A DNA stretch of 32,365 nt from Candidatus Krumholzibacteriota bacterium. Its GTDB lineage: Bacteria; Krumholzibacteriota; Krumholzibacteriia; Krumholzibacteriales; Krumholzibacteriaceae. Shown here in pieces: positions 23,050-32,291 of this stretch. Within the stretch, counting starts at the first letter, position 1. Every line of letters begins with the position of its first letter. Both the position numbers and the translations under genes were made by a program. The stretch is taken from contig DAOUUU010000012.1 of the NCBI GenBank assembly GCA_030667985.1, positions 1-32,365 of the forward strand. The letters are read 5' to 3'. The notes under the pieces were generated by a model. The model was given only the letters and a program-made list of their open reading frames with translations, did no database searches and had not been told where the DNA came from.

Positions 23050-24954
23050 CTACATGATCTCGTCGATCTTCTTAGCCGTATCGATGATCCGCCTGGTGAG
23101 CGATTCCGGGTCTGCCGGACCGAACGCGGTCCCGGCATAGGCCCCGGCCTCGAGAGCGTGGATTATTTCCAACAAAGCGACTATCAGCTCTTGGGGGGCG
23201 CCTCTCTCGTCGAACACCTTTTCGATGTCGAGGGCGGTGATCGTCGCGCCTGTGCGGTCCAGCTTATCGCCGAGGTAGTCCCTGAGCGCGTCCAGCGCCG
23301 GTTCCTGAAAATCGCCGCCGCGGGCCGTCGCTTTCGACGCTTCGCCGAGGCTCCGCTGAAGCCGTTTGAAGGCGCCACGCGCACGTTTAGCCGCCGGATC
23401 GCGCCTCCTGCCTCTCATGAACAACAAACCGGAGAGAAGAGCAGAGTAGAACAGGGGCGGAATCAATATAGCGGCAAGCCAACCGGGCTTCGTCACGACC
23501 GAGAGGATCCCGTACTCCTGCAGCTCGAGCACCGATGAGCCCTCGAAGTTATAGGCGATACCCTCACTCCACTGCTCTATAGGGGCACCCAGGGGCGCAG
23601 CCTCGACACCCTCGGCATCGCTCGCCGTCACCACGCGCGTCGGATTCACCTTGATCGGTATCGGCTTTGAACGAGCAGTCCTGTACCGTCCTTCTTTCGT
23701 GTCGAAGTAGACGAGCTCGACCGGCGGGATCTCCTCTATCTCCTCGCTCCGTGCTCGGATCGTCTGCGTGAATACCTTCTTCCCGCCCTGGATCGTCCCG
23801 TCGGCACGTTCTTCCGGGATCTTGAAATCCCGCGCGAGGAAAGTCTGATTCTGAAGCGGAGGCATCTTGATATGCTCGAGATAGTCGGAACCCTCGATCG
23901 TCAGTGTGAGTGTTATCGGATCCCCGATATTGACCTCGGCAGGCTCAGCGGAAGCTGTGAGCCGGTACTCGCCGACATGGCCGGCGAATCCCGACGGGCG
24001 CCCCTCTGTGGGCAGATCCCTTACGAGCAGGCTGAGTTTATTCGATGGCACGACATACTTCTTGATCTCGCCCCGTCTGAAGCTGAAGAAATCATCCCTG
24101 AAGAAATCATCGAAGAAATCACGACGTGATACTCGGCCTGTCGCCGATTCGCAGGCGACGAGGAATTCGGGTATCACAAAGGAACCGGGGCGTTTCGGAA
24201 TCATGGCGATCCTGAAGTTCAGTGTGGCATAGGTCACGCCGTCCAACATCGCCCGGCCCTTCTCGGCGATGACCTCGCTTCCTCCGACCGGTACCCGATA
24301 GTAGCGCTTGCTGTTGTCGATCTGGACCTCGGGCGCCGCGAAATCGAAATCCGGGTTCGTCAAGAGAGGCGCCGTGAACCTGAAGTCCTGAACATCGCGC
24401 CGCAGGTACCAGATCACATCGAGCGTGACAGGCTCTCCGACATAACAGGTCTCCCTGGATAGTCTGATGCGGAGCTTGAATTCCTCCGTCTCGCCCGGTT
24501 TCGTCACCTCTATCGTCAGCGGAATCGTTCTGTAGGACTCCCCCGCCGTCTTGACGGTGATCTGCGGAATAACGAGGGTGCCGACCCTGGTCGGCGTGAA
24601 CCGGTAGGAGAATATGAATCCGCGCTGCACTACGCGTTGCAGTTTGCCGTTGATGATCGTGATCGATTGGCTGCTGTTGTTCGAGCCGCCGAGATACTCT
24701 ATGTTGAAATCCTTGACCTCCGAAAAGTTGGGCTGCTCGGCCGAGTCCGCTCCATCCACGACGATCTGAACAAGAAAGGATTCGCCCACGTAGACGACGC
24801 GGGATTCGACCTGGAGGCGGAGAGAAACCTCCTCCTGTGCGTTCGCGGCCGATGGGACAAGAAGCCCCAGAACGATCACGAGGGCGATCGAAATCGATCC
24901 AACCGCCGCACCGAGAGTGTATAATGATCTCGTTCTTTGTGTCAGTTCACGCAT
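23050..24954 (-). CDS. batD: BatD-like membrane-anchored protein
   Basis: This 634-residue protein has a signal peptide (LVIVLGLLVPSAANAQ) followed by repeated oxygen-tolerance-type beta domains. These contain patterns such as SRVVYVGESFLVQIVVDG and ETCYVGEPVTLDVIW, and later AEPAEVNIGDPITLTLTIEG. A transmembrane segment lies near residue 485 (LAAILIPPLFYSALLSGLLF), followed by a basic helical cytoplasmic tail. This is the BatD layout. It starts directly after the batC stop (24955) with no gap. The exact role is unknown; the Bat complex has been linked to aerotolerance in Bacteroides and to envelope assembly elsewhere. Confidence 0.9.
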   Translation of the reverse strand: MRELTQRTRSLYTLGAAVGSISIALVIVLGLLVPSAANAQEEVSLRLQVESRVVYVGESFLVQIVVDGADSAEQPNFSEVKDFNIEYLGGSNNSSQSITIINGKLQRVVQRGFIFSYRFTPTRVGTLVIPQITVKTAGESYRTIPLTIEVTKPGETEEFKLRIRLSRETCYVGEPVTLDVIWYLRRDVQDFRFTAPLLTNPDFDFAAPEVQIDNSKRYYRVPVGGSEVIAEKGRAMLDGVTYATLNFRIAMIPKRPGSFVIPEFLVACESATGRVSRRDFFDDFFRDDFFSFRRGEIKKYVVPSNKLSLLVRDLPTEGRPSGFAGHVGEYRLTASAEPAEVNIGDPITLTLTIEGSDYLEHIKMPPLQNQTFLARDFKIPEERADGTIQGGKKVFTQTIRARSEEIEEIPPVELVYFDTKEGRYRTARSKPIPIKVNPTRVVTASDAEGVEAAPLGAPIEQWSEGIAYNFEGSSVLELQEYGILSVVTKPGWLAAILIPPLFYSALLSGLLFMRGRRRDPAAKRARGAFKRLQRSLGEASKATARGGDFQEPALDALRDYLGDKLDRTGATITALDIEKVFDERGAPQELIVALLEIIHALEAGAYAGTAFGPADPESLTRRIIDTAKKIDEIM

Positions 24955-26157
24955 CTACCAATCCTTGTCCACCTTCTTATACCCACGCCGGCCCGTCTCC
25001 TGTCTACGCTTTTTGTTTTCCTCCTCCTCCTCGATGATCGCTTGCGCTGTCTCATCGCGGGGCTCATGCGCCTCGGGCTGTTGCTTCTCGGCCTGCTGCT
25101 CCTGATCCTCCTGCGACTGTTCCTGCTGCCCGGCCTGCTGCTGACCTTCCTGCTGCTGTTGCTGTTGTTGCTGCTGATCCTGCTCCTCGGTTAAACTCTC
25201 GATCGCCTTCTCGAGCTGCTCGCGCGCCCGGTCCTGCGCACCAGCCGCCGCACCCGGATCCTTACCCGAAAGCTCCCCCTGCGCCATCGCCTGGTTGGTC
25301 AGCGACGAATCTATAGCCCCTAGCGCCTGCTGGACAGGCGGAGGCTGCTGATCAGCGGGAAAGAGTCCCCGAAGCTTCTCCTGCACGGCGCCTGTATCAT
25401 TCTCTATGTCCCCCTGGCCGCTCCGGGCCTCGTCGATACGCCTTTCCCACCCGGCTCCGCGATCGGCGCTTGAATCGAGCTCTCTGCTCTCATCGGCCGA
25501 CATGCTCTCGCGTTGCACGAGGGACTTGAGCGAGTCGACGATCTCTTTCATCTGCTCCTGCATCTGCTCCATCATCTCGCGCTGTTTGTTTATCCGGTCG
25601 AGGAGATCCTTGATCGTGAGCCGCGCGATCTCGAGATTGAAGGCGGCGTCCGAGAGCGCAGGGTCCTTCTCCAGAGCGGTCTGGTAGAAACCGACCGCCT
25701 CCTTGTAATGCTCGAGCGCCTTCTCGAGATCTGAATCCTCCTGCCGTTCCGCCTGCTTGAAAGCTGTATTACCGATGTTGTACCAGGCCATTGCCTCGAG
25801 ACCGAGATCGTCGCTCTTGAGCGCCGCCTTCTCGAAATGCTCGCGCGCTGAAGCGTACTGCTCCCTTTTTAAATATGCGAGCCCCCTGTCGAGAGCGACA
25901 ATGGGTGATTCGGGCGCGTCGACCGAGGCGCGCTCGTAATATTCGAGTGCCTTATCGAGCTCGCCCTTCTCAAGACTACGGTTTCCCTTTTTAACCAGGG
26001 AGCGAGGGGATTCGGCGAACGAGGCTGCTGCGCCGATCAGCAGGAAGATGGCGGCAGCGGCCACGATTGCGGCATAACGGGCCGAGCATAAGCCCCGACC
26101 AGAAGATAATCCACTAAAGTGGCCGTGTTGTGTCGTTTCTGAGCGCCAGGCCATCAT
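24955..26157 (-). CDS. batC: BatC-like TPR protein with Gln-rich tail
   Basis: The 400-residue protein has an N-terminal membrane signal (YAAIVAAAAIFLLIGAAASFA) and TPR repeats (LVKKGNRSLEKGELDKALEY, ALDRGLAYLKREQYASARE, AWYNIGNTAFKQ). A coiled-coil stretch with INKQREMMEQMQEQMKEIVD follows. The tail is very Gln/Glu-rich (bases about 25060-25195), including nine consecutive Gln. I chose the ATG at 26157, which overlaps the batB stop in ATGA. The longer frame to 26409 lies antiparallel-free but inside batB coding sequence and is rejected. It fits the BatC position between batB and batD. Confidence 0.85.
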   Translation of the reverse strand: MMAWRSETTQHGHFSGLSSGRGLCSARYAAIVAAAAIFLLIGAAASFAESPRSLVKKGNRSLEKGELDKALEYYERASVDAPESPIVALDRGLAYLKREQYASAREHFEKAALKSDDLGLEAMAWYNIGNTAFKQAERQEDSDLEKALEHYKEAVGFYQTALEKDPALSDAAFNLEIARLTIKDLLDRINKQREMMEQMQEQMKEIVDSLKSLVQRESMSADESRELDSSADRGAGWERRIDEARSGQGDIENDTGAVQEKLRGLFPADQQPPPVQQALGAIDSSLTNQAMAQGELSGKDPGAAAGAQDRAREQLEKAIESLTEEQDQQQQQQQQQEGQQQAGQQEQSQEDQEQQAEKQQPEAHEPRDETAQAIIEEEEENKKRRQETGRRGYKKVDKDW

Positions 26158-27167
26158 CCTGTAACCCTCTTTCGCTCCAGGATCAGCATTTCGACCGCGA
26201 GCAGGAATGCCGCTAAACCGAGGAAGATCTGGTATTTCTCCTCGTAGAGCTTGATCGTCATCGACTCGATCTCCCGCTTCTCCTCGCCCGCGATCAGGCT
26301 CGTATAGACGCTGCCGAGATCTATCGTCCCGGTCGCCACGTTCAGGTATCTCCCGCCCGGTGTTGCGTTCACCATCTTTCTCAACGTCTCGGCATCGAGC
26401 CGGCTCCATATCTCACGGCCCTTGTATGTAAGAAAGGTCTTGTTTCCTCTCTCGTCGGTGACCGGGATCCTCTTCCCCTGGTTCTCATTGCCGAGACCGA
26501 CCGCGATAATTCGCACCCCGCGTTCGCCCGCTTCCTCCGCGGCCTCGACGGGGAAGGAATCGTGATCCTCGCCATCCGTTATTAAAATGATATCCTTGTA
26601 CTTGCGTTCCTGATCGTCGAACGCCTCGTCGAGCGCCTTGCGCAGGGCGTCGCCGATCATCGTTCCTCCGCGCGAGATGCTAGAAGGCGTGAGATCGTCC
26701 AGCATCAGACCGAAGAATCCATAGTCGAGAGTCAAGGGACACTTGAGGACCGCGCTGCCGGCGAAGGCGACAAGCGCCACCCGGTCGCCCTCGAGGCGGC
26801 CGATCATATCCCTCATCGCGATCTTCGCCCTGTCGAGACGGTTAGGGGCGAGATCCTCGGCGAGCATGCTGCGCGATACGTCGAGAACGAATACGATATC
26901 GCGCCCCCGGCGCTCTACCGTCTGGGGCTTGGGATTCCATGCGGGACGCGAGAGAGCGAATACGATCAGAGCGAAAGCCGCTATTACGAGCACATCCTTC
27001 CAGCGCCTGTTCACGGGGCTCGCTGTCAATCGGACGCGGCCGAGGAGCTCGGCATCGACGAAGGCCCTGAGCGCCCTGCGCCGCGCGAAACCGGCCCACA
27101 CGAAGAGCGCTATGAGCCCCGGCACGGCCCAGAGAAGCATGAGAGCATTTACATTACCCAGATGCAT
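26154..27167 (-). CDS. batB: BatB-like von Willebrand A membrane protein
   Basis: This 337-residue protein has two N-terminal transmembrane segments and one near the C-terminus (FLGLAAFLLAVEMLILE), around a von Willebrand A domain. The metal-ion-dependent adhesion site (MIDAS) DVSRS follows RDIVFVL, with T and D partners in SRGGTMIGDAL and ITDGEDHD. The layout and the following TPR gene match BatB. The start is at an ATG with a weak ribosome site, 6 bases after batA. The protein presumably displays its domain in the periplasm with BatA. Confidence 0.92.
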   Translation of the reverse strand: MHLGNVNALMLLWAVPGLIALFVWAGFARRRALRAFVDAELLGRVRLTASPVNRRWKDVLVIAAFALIVFALSRPAWNPKPQTVERRGRDIVFVLDVSRSMLAEDLAPNRLDRAKIAMRDMIGRLEGDRVALVAFAGSAVLKCPLTLDYGFFGLMLDDLTPSSISRGGTMIGDALRKALDEAFDDQERKYKDIILITDGEDHDSFPVEAAEEAGERGVRIIAVGLGNENQGKRIPVTDERGNKTFLTYKGREIWSRLDAETLRKMVNATPGGRYLNVATGTIDLGSVYTSLIAGEEKREIESMTIKLYEEKYQIFLGLAAFLLAVEMLILERKRVTG

Positions 27168-27173
27168 GGCAGA

Positions 27174-28232
27174 TCACGGTATCCTTCTCAATAGGGTGGC
27201 GGCGAGCAGCACCTCGAGCAGCAGCGCCACCATCGCCGCTATGGTGAACGGCACAAAGTGCTCTCTGTAATCGATGTGCCTGACAGACTCTATCTCGCTT
27301 CTTTCGAGCTCGTCGATCTCTGCGTATATGGCCCTGAGGGATTCCTCGTCCTCGGCCACGCGCGCGATGCCGCCGGTCTTCTCGGCTATCGCCTCGAGCG
27401 TCCCGGTGTCGACGCCGCCCCCCGACGGGACCTTGAAACTACCGAGCAGCGTTCGCACCGTCTTAACGCCCTCCCTGCTGCCGACTCCGATCGTATAGAT
27501 CTTTATCCCCCATTCGGCCGCGACCTCGGCGGCCTGGATGGGCGTACGGCGGCCGTAATTATTCTGGCCGTCTGTCAGCAGGATGATGATCTTGCTCTTG
27601 ATGTCGTATTCCTTCTCGCCGCCGTCCGAGTACTTGGCCATATCCTCCTCGGCTGTCTTGAGCCGAGCCGCGGCGAGGGCAAGCGCGTCGCCTATCGCCG
27701 TGCCGTCCTCGTTCCTTCGTTTCACCAGATCGACGCTGTCAAGGAACCGGATGAGGGCCCCGTGTCCGAGGGTCAGGGGAGCCATGGTGTCCGAGTACCG
27801 GGCGAAGGCTATCATCCCGATCAGATCGTTCGGCCGGCCGCTCAATTCGGCGCCGTTCCCTGTGACGAACTCCTCGAAGACACGTTTGACGACCTCGAGG
27901 CGGTTGAGCCTTCCTCCGCCGTACTCCATCTCTGCTCCCATGCTGCCGGAACGGTCGAGAACCATCTCGATTGCTATTCCCCTGGTCACGTCCTTGACCT
28001 TCTCGCGGCCCATCTGCGGGCGAGCGAGAGCTATGACGACGAGCAGAATCGCAATAAGTCGCAGCATAAGAGGTAAAAAGGCAAGACGCCTCCTTAGCGA
28101 GCCTCCTGCGGCACGGGCGTTTCTGAGCGACGAGAAGTGTACGCTCCCCCGCTTCCCGCGCCTGGAGATATAGAACAGGATAAGAAGCACTATGATAAGT
28201 GCGAGAAATGCCCATGGCGAAGCGAATCTCAT
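27174..28232 (-). CDS. batA: BatA-like von Willebrand A membrane protein
   Basis: The 352-residue protein begins with a transmembrane segment (PWAFLALIIVLLILFYISRR) and has a second at about 53-70 and a third near the C-terminus (FTIAAMVALLLEVLLAATLL). The von Willebrand A domain has MIDAS DRSGSM and LLTDGQNNYG, with the third loop DGTAIGDALAL. It is paralogous to the downstream batB. The start ATG has AAAGAG just upstream, 4 bases after the previous gene's stop. Confidence 0.92.
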   Translation of the reverse strand: MRFASPWAFLALIIVLLILFYISRRGKRGSVHFSSLRNARAAGGSLRRRLAFLPLMLRLIAILLVVIALARPQMGREKVKDVTRGIAIEMVLDRSGSMGAEMEYGGGRLNRLEVVKRVFEEFVTGNGAELSGRPNDLIGMIAFARYSDTMAPLTLGHGALIRFLDSVDLVKRRNEDGTAIGDALALAAARLKTAEEDMAKYSDGGEKEYDIKSKIIILLTDGQNNYGRRTPIQAAEVAAEWGIKIYTIGVGSREGVKTVRTLLGSFKVPSGGGVDTGTLEAIAEKTGGIARVAEDEESLRAIYAEIDELERSEIESVRHIDYREHFVPFTIAAMVALLLEVLLAATLLRRIP

Positions 28233-28236
28233 CTCT

Positions 28237-29223
28237 TTACGCAGCCTCGGTGGCCGCCGCCCTCACCTCCTCACTCGGCTTCGTCGCCTCGATGAAATCG
28301 CGGGCCGTCGCGAAGGTCCGTTTGACATCCTCCTCGACCGGCTTCAGGGAAGCGAACTTCACAAGGTCGCAATGCACGAGAAATTCCGCGATTATCCGTT
28401 TCCGCCCCTCCTCGACGGGCAGGCCCTCGCGGGCCTCGGCCAGAAACTCCTCGGTTGTGCGTTCGGGCGCCTTGAGACCGAACCGATCCTCGATGTATCG
28501 CCTCAGGATATCGGCCACCTCGGCTGTGAATTCCTTGTATAGCTGTTTTTCTATCAGACCCCGCGCGCGAAGGTCTTCGAGCGCACGGTAGGCGATCTCG
28601 TGCGCAGGAACTCGCAGCGCCGCCGCGGTCTTTGCGGTGCGCCGGCGCCAAAGCAGGTATATCACAGCGGCAGCGGCGAGAACAGCGGCCGCGATGATAA
28701 TCGCAACTGTGTAATCGGCCGGAATATACACGGGTCCCGCGGCATTCCTGATCTCGAGCTCCGCAAGATCCTCGGGCAGTATCGAGTTTACCCTCACCCT
28801 CAGCGTGTCTGATTCTACCGCGTATACGACGCTGTCCCCCTCCGCAGTGAAGCGGACCGTCATCGGCGGAATCGCGTAGTCGCCCGAGAGAAAGGGCTCT
28901 AGCTCGTATGTTCTTTTCGTCACGACCGTGTCTCCGTGGAGCTCCGGGCGGAAGGTCTCGTAATCGACTATACCGAACAGCTCGAGCTTCTCGCCGAAGC
29001 TCGGGAGCTCGGCCCGGTAACCATCCCGCACCCTGATCTCCAGGAGCATCGTGACGCGCTCGGCGATCGTGATCTCCTTCCTGCTCAAAGCAGCCCTGAA
29101 GGAGACGGGGCCCCGCCGGTAAGTCTCGTCGATCTCGAACGAACCCGCGACGGTACCATTCTCTTGCCCGCCGCAGGAAGCGAGAATCGCGACAACCATG
29201 CTTATCAATACTGTTCTTTTCAT
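28237..29223 (-). CDS. BatD-like lipoprotein with DUF4381-type cytoplasmic tail
   Basis: This 328-residue protein has a lipoprotein signal ending ILASC, and one BatD-like beta domain (FRAALSRKEITIAERVTMLLEI). A transmembrane segment (VAIIIAAAVLAAAAVIYLLW) lies at about 173-192. A helical cytoplasmic domain follows, resembling the family usually placed between DUF58 and BatA (RGLIEKQLYKEFTAEVADILRRYIEDRFGL). It looks like a mini-BatD carrying the helical domain. Its start overlaps the previous gene by 4 bases. A lipobox and an internal membrane span together are unusual, so one may be a chance match. Confidence 0.75.
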   Translation of the reverse strand: MKRTVLISMVVAILASCGGQENGTVAGSFEIDETYRRGPVSFRAALSRKEITIAERVTMLLEIRVRDGYRAELPSFGEKLELFGIVDYETFRPELHGDTVVTKRTYELEPFLSGDYAIPPMTVRFTAEGDSVVYAVESDTLRVRVNSILPEDLAELEIRNAAGPVYIPADYTVAIIIAAAVLAAAAVIYLLWRRRTAKTAAALRVPAHEIAYRALEDLRARGLIEKQLYKEFTAEVADILRRYIEDRFGLKAPERTTEEFLAEAREGLPVEEGRKRIIAEFLVHCDLVKFASLKPVEEDVKRTFATARDFIEATKPSEEVRAAATEAA

Positions 29224-30269
29224 TCGCTATCGAGTTTTGAGCTGTGGATCACGACATCGTACCGCTCCCCAAGCTCTTCAAGGAGACGGCGCTGCGCCTC
29301 CATCTCCTTTTTAGAACGTATCGCCATATAGATCCGGTCCTGCACCTCTTCAAACGGCGCGAGCTTTTCGTTTTCCTTGAACTCTTCCGGATTCGCGTCG
29401 TAGTAGGCCTTCATCTCCTCCGGGTCAACCGTGACCTCCTCCGCCACGGCGAGGTCAAGACGCCGCTGAGCGAGAAGCTTGCGTTCGAGGTTCCGCGTCA
29501 CAGCACGGTACTCCGGTTCTTCGTGGAGTTTCTGTTCCATCGCGCTACGGTAAAGGAGTTCCTCGGCAACAAAGCGTTCGAGCCACTGGCTGTAACCGCC
29601 CTGCTTGCGGATGTTATCTATGAGGGTTTTCTTTTGCGCCGTGCGTTCCTCGGCCGTGAACCCTCCTGCCACCTGCGAAAGCTGCGCGTCGACCTCCGAC
29701 TCGATCATCGCGTCGAGTTCGACCCTTGTAATCTTCCGGTCACCGATCTCGGCCAGTACCTCCCCACCGCTCAAATCGGAACCAGGCACCGCCGTCCGCC
29801 TCTCTAGCTCATTCGACAGGGCCGCGAATCGCCCGAGGGATTCGAGGCACTCTGCCACGCGTCTCGATATCTCCGGCTCGATCTCATCTACCGAAGCGAA
29901 GCTCTCAGAGCGATAGTAGGCATCGAGAGCATCCTCATAGGCCCCCGCCTTCTGGTTTATCGTACCGATCCGGTACCAGATCCTGGCGCTCTTCTCGCTG
30001 CCCGCCCCCGAGGCTTCGAGGTAGTCGGTCCAGGCGCGAGCCGCTGGAACGGACAGCCCCTGCCTCTCGAACCTCAGGGCAAGAGATTCCAGCTCACCCT
30101 CAGAAAGGCCTCCACCAGAACCGCCCCCTCCCAACATACCAGCGACCTGAAGCACGAGTATCGCGAGCGCTATGATCAACACGGCGGCCGATACTTGCAG
30201 AAGTGTCTTGCCCCCTTTGTCCCTGCCGTTCTTTCTGCCCGGCAGATTAAAATCATTATCGTCCGTCAT
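29220..30269 (-). CDS. TPR plus SurA-like, parvulin-less chaperone-type membrane protein
   Basis: This 349-residue protein has an N-terminal transmembrane anchor (LLQVSAAVLIIALAILVLQVAG), then two TPR-like helical pairs (RAWTDYLEASGAGSEKS, RIGTINQKAGAYEDALDAYY). The C-terminal half resembles the SurA/PpiC N-domain (LAEIGDRKITRVELDAMIE, then YYDANPEEFKENEKLAPFEEV). The peptidyl-prolyl isomerase domain expected after that segment is missing, and the sequence goes straight to the closing helix. It may act as a periplasmic chaperone. I chose the ATG at 30269, 5 bases after AGGAGG; a TTG at 30272 is the alternative. It is not part of the standard Bat set. Confidence 0.75.
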   Translation of the reverse strand: MTDDNDFNLPGRKNGRDKGGKTLLQVSAAVLIIALAILVLQVAGMLGGGGSGGGLSEGELESLALRFERQGLSVPAARAWTDYLEASGAGSEKSARIWYRIGTINQKAGAYEDALDAYYRSESFASVDEIEPEISRRVAECLESLGRFAALSNELERRTAVPGSDLSGGEVLAEIGDRKITRVELDAMIESEVDAQLSQVAGGFTAEERTAQKKTLIDNIRKQGGYSQWLERFVAEELLYRSAMEQKLHEEPEYRAVTRNLERKLLAQRRLDLAVAEEVTVDPEEMKAYYDANPEEFKENEKLAPFEEVQDRIYMAIRSKKEMEAQRRLLEELGERYDVVIHSSKLDSE

Positions 30270-30278
30270 CAATACCTC

Positions 30279-31154
30279 CTAGTATCTTCTCTCGCGCGAC
30301 CTGAAGAAATGCACGAGCTTCGGCACATAGTCCCTGTCAGTCATCACATCGATCTGGTCGACTCCCATCGAAGAAAAGAGTTCCTTGAAACGCTGCTGCT
30401 GCTCCCTTCCAAAACGCTCGTACCGTTTGCGGACTTCCCGGCTGCTCGTATCGATCAGCACAGTCTCGCCCGTCTCCGCATCCTCAAGTTCTAGAAGCCC
30501 AACATCGGGAAGCCTCACCTCTCGCGGATCGGTGACTGTCACGGCGATCAGGTCGTGCCGCTTGCCCAGCACGCGCATCTTCTTCTCGAAGCCCTCCGCC
30601 TGGAAATCAGAGACGAGGAAAACGACGGAGCGTTTCGACGTCACACGGCCCAGGTAATCGAGCGCGCCTGCGATGTCGGTGCTCGCGGGACGCGGTTTGA
30701 AGTTCAACAATTCCCTGATGACCCGAAGCACATGCTTTGTGCCCTTCTTCGGCGGAATAAACATCTCTACCTGGTCGGTGAAGACTATCAGGCCCACCTT
30801 GTCGTTGTTCTTTACGGCCGAGAAGGAAAGCAGCGCGCAGAACTCTGCAGCTATCTCGTTCTTGAGCTTGTGGACGCTCCCGAAGGAACCGGACGCGGAG
30901 AGATCCACCAGGAATATGACCGTGAGCTCGCGCTCCTCAACGAAGCGCTTCACGTAGGGGTGCCCGGTGCGTGCGGTGACGTTCCAGTCTATGGTACGGA
31001 TCTCGTCCCCCGGCATATATTCGCGGACCTCGTCGAATTCCATCCCCCGGCCGCGGAAAACGCTTCCGTACTCGCCCGCCAGGACGTCATTCACCACTTT
31101 TCGCGTCGTGATCTGAAGAACGCGTATCTTTCTTGCGAGCTCTTTAGTTATCAT
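30279..31154 (-). CDS. DUF58 protein
   Basis: The 291-residue protein shows the DUF58 signature REYMPGDEIRTIDWNVTART followed by VKRFVEERELTVIFLVDLSAS, a degenerate MIDAS-like motif. These cytoplasmic proteins accompany MoxR ATPases and probably act as partners or substrates. Its start ATG overlaps the moxR stop by 4 bases. No membrane segment is evident. Confidence 0.93.
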   Translation of the reverse strand: MITKELARKIRVLQITTRKVVNDVLAGEYGSVFRGRGMEFDEVREYMPGDEIRTIDWNVTARTGHPYVKRFVEERELTVIFLVDLSASGSFGSVHKLKNEIAAEFCALLSFSAVKNNDKVGLIVFTDQVEMFIPPKKGTKHVLRVIRELLNFKPRPASTDIAGALDYLGRVTSKRSVVFLVSDFQAEGFEKKMRVLGKRHDLIAVTVTDPREVRLPDVGLLELEDAETGETVLIDTSSREVRKRYERFGREQQQRFKELFSSMGVDQIDVMTDRDYVPKLVHFFRSRERRY

Positions 31155-32140
31155 GGCACCGCTACGTTGTCGAAGATTACAGAGACAACATCCTCGGAGG
31201 TCTTCTCCTCCGCCTCCGCCTCGTATGTGATGATGACCCGGTGACGAAGGACATCCATCCCGATCGCCTTGACGTCCTGAGGCGTCACATAGCCCCGTCC
31301 TTGGAGAAGCGCGTGAGCGCGGGAGGCCATTGTCAGGTAGATCGTTGCGCGGGGCGAGGCTCCGTACTGAATCAGGTCGCCAATGTTCAGGCCGTAGTCA
31401 GACGGCTCTCTGGTAGCCTGCACGACATCTACGATATAGTCCTCTACCTTCTCGTCCATGTAGATCTCATCGGTAAGGTTCCTCAGCCTCAGGATATCGG
31501 CCGGCTCGAGGACCGCCTCGGCCTTCAGGCCGGGATTCGAACGCGCCATCCTCTGGAGAATCTTCTTCTCCTCGCCCTTCTTCGGGTAGGTGATCTTGAG
31601 CTTGAACATGAAGCGGTCGACCTGCGCTTCAGGCAGCGGATAGGTCCCCTCCTGTTCGATCGGGTTCTGCGTGGCGAGGACCATGAAGGGTTCCTCCAGC
31701 TTGTGGCTCTCCTCGCCGATAGTGACCTGGCGCTCCTGCATCGCCTCGAGAAGTGCGCTCTGAACCTTTGCCGGCGCGCGGTTGATCTCGTCGGCAAGTA
31801 TGATATTGGCAAAGATCGGTCCCTTCTTGGTCGAGAAATTTCCCGACTGCGGATTATAGATCAATGTGCCGATCAGGTCGGCGGGCAGAAGATCGGGTGT
31901 GAACTGGATCCGTCGGAAAGAGGCCTGGACCGACTGCGCGAGCGTTGTAACCGACAGGGTCTTGGCGAGTCCCGGCACTCCCTCGATCAGTACGTGATTG
32001 TTGCAGAGAAGCCCTATCAAGAGCCTCTCTATCAGATACTCCTGGCCGATGATCACCTTTTTGATCTCACCCCGTACGCGGTCGAGGACGGCGCTCTCCT
32101 TCTGTACCTTCTCGCCTATCTGCTTTACGTCGATAGTCAT
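31151..32140 (-). CDS. MoxR-family AAA+ ATPase
   Basis: The 329-residue ATPase has Walker A GVPGLAKT (54-61), Walker B ILADEINRAPAKVQSALLEAMQE and sensor 1 LATQNPIEQEGTYPLPEAQVDRF. All are typical of MoxR chaperones that activate von Willebrand A partners. I chose the ATG at 32140, with AAGGAGAGG about 9 bases upstream. The frame to 32266 has no such site. It heads the nine-gene Bat operon; tight overlaps follow throughout. Confidence 0.95.
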   Translation of the reverse strand: MTIDVKQIGEKVQKESAVLDRVRGEIKKVIIGQEYLIERLLIGLLCNNHVLIEGVPGLAKTLSVTTLAQSVQASFRRIQFTPDLLPADLIGTLIYNPQSGNFSTKKGPIFANIILADEINRAPAKVQSALLEAMQERQVTIGEESHKLEEPFMVLATQNPIEQEGTYPLPEAQVDRFMFKLKITYPKKGEEKKILQRMARSNPGLKAEAVLEPADILRLRNLTDEIYMDEKVEDYIVDVVQATREPSDYGLNIGDLIQYGASPRATIYLTMASRAHALLQGRGYVTPQDVKAIGMDVLRHRVIITYEAEAEEKTSEDVVSVIFDNVAVP

Positions 32141-32235
32141 TGTCTGAACCTCTCCTTCCGTTTCTCGAGTCCGCCGGGTGATATGTACCGGCCCGGACGC
32201 ATTGACAATCAGAGTGTGTATCGTCGATCGAGCCC

Positions 32236-32252
32236 CCGTCCAAAAGGGACGG
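32236..32252. repeat. Hairpin CCGTCC-AAAAG-GGACGG in the moxR leader
   Basis: A perfect 6-base GC-rich stem with a 5-base loop lies about 100 bases upstream of the moxR ATG, just downstream of the predicted -10. It could be an operator or a leader hairpin. No U-tract follows on the transcribed strand, so it is not a clear terminator. Confidence 0.4.
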
Positions 32253-32262
32253 ATGTTTGAAT

Positions 32263-32291
32263 ACAATAATAGATTCCGCGCGGCCTTTCAA
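32263..32291 (-). promoter_or_regulatory. Candidate promoter of the MoxR/Bat operon
   Basis: On the minus strand TTGAAA (32286-32291, 5 of 6 to -35) and TATTGT (32263-32268, 4 of 6 to -10) are 17 bases apart. Transcription would start near 32255, leaving a leader of about 115 bases before moxR. The rest of the window to 32365 holds no recognisable gene. Confidence 0.5.

Noticed and set aside
25100-25195. Tandem CTG-type repeat as a CRISPR or satellite
   Set aside because: It is the coding sequence of the BatC Gln-rich tail; there are no spacers or conserved repeat units.
31241-32260. Plus-strand 339-residue open frame
   Set aside because: It is antisense to the clearly identified moxR gene and has no recognisable motif.
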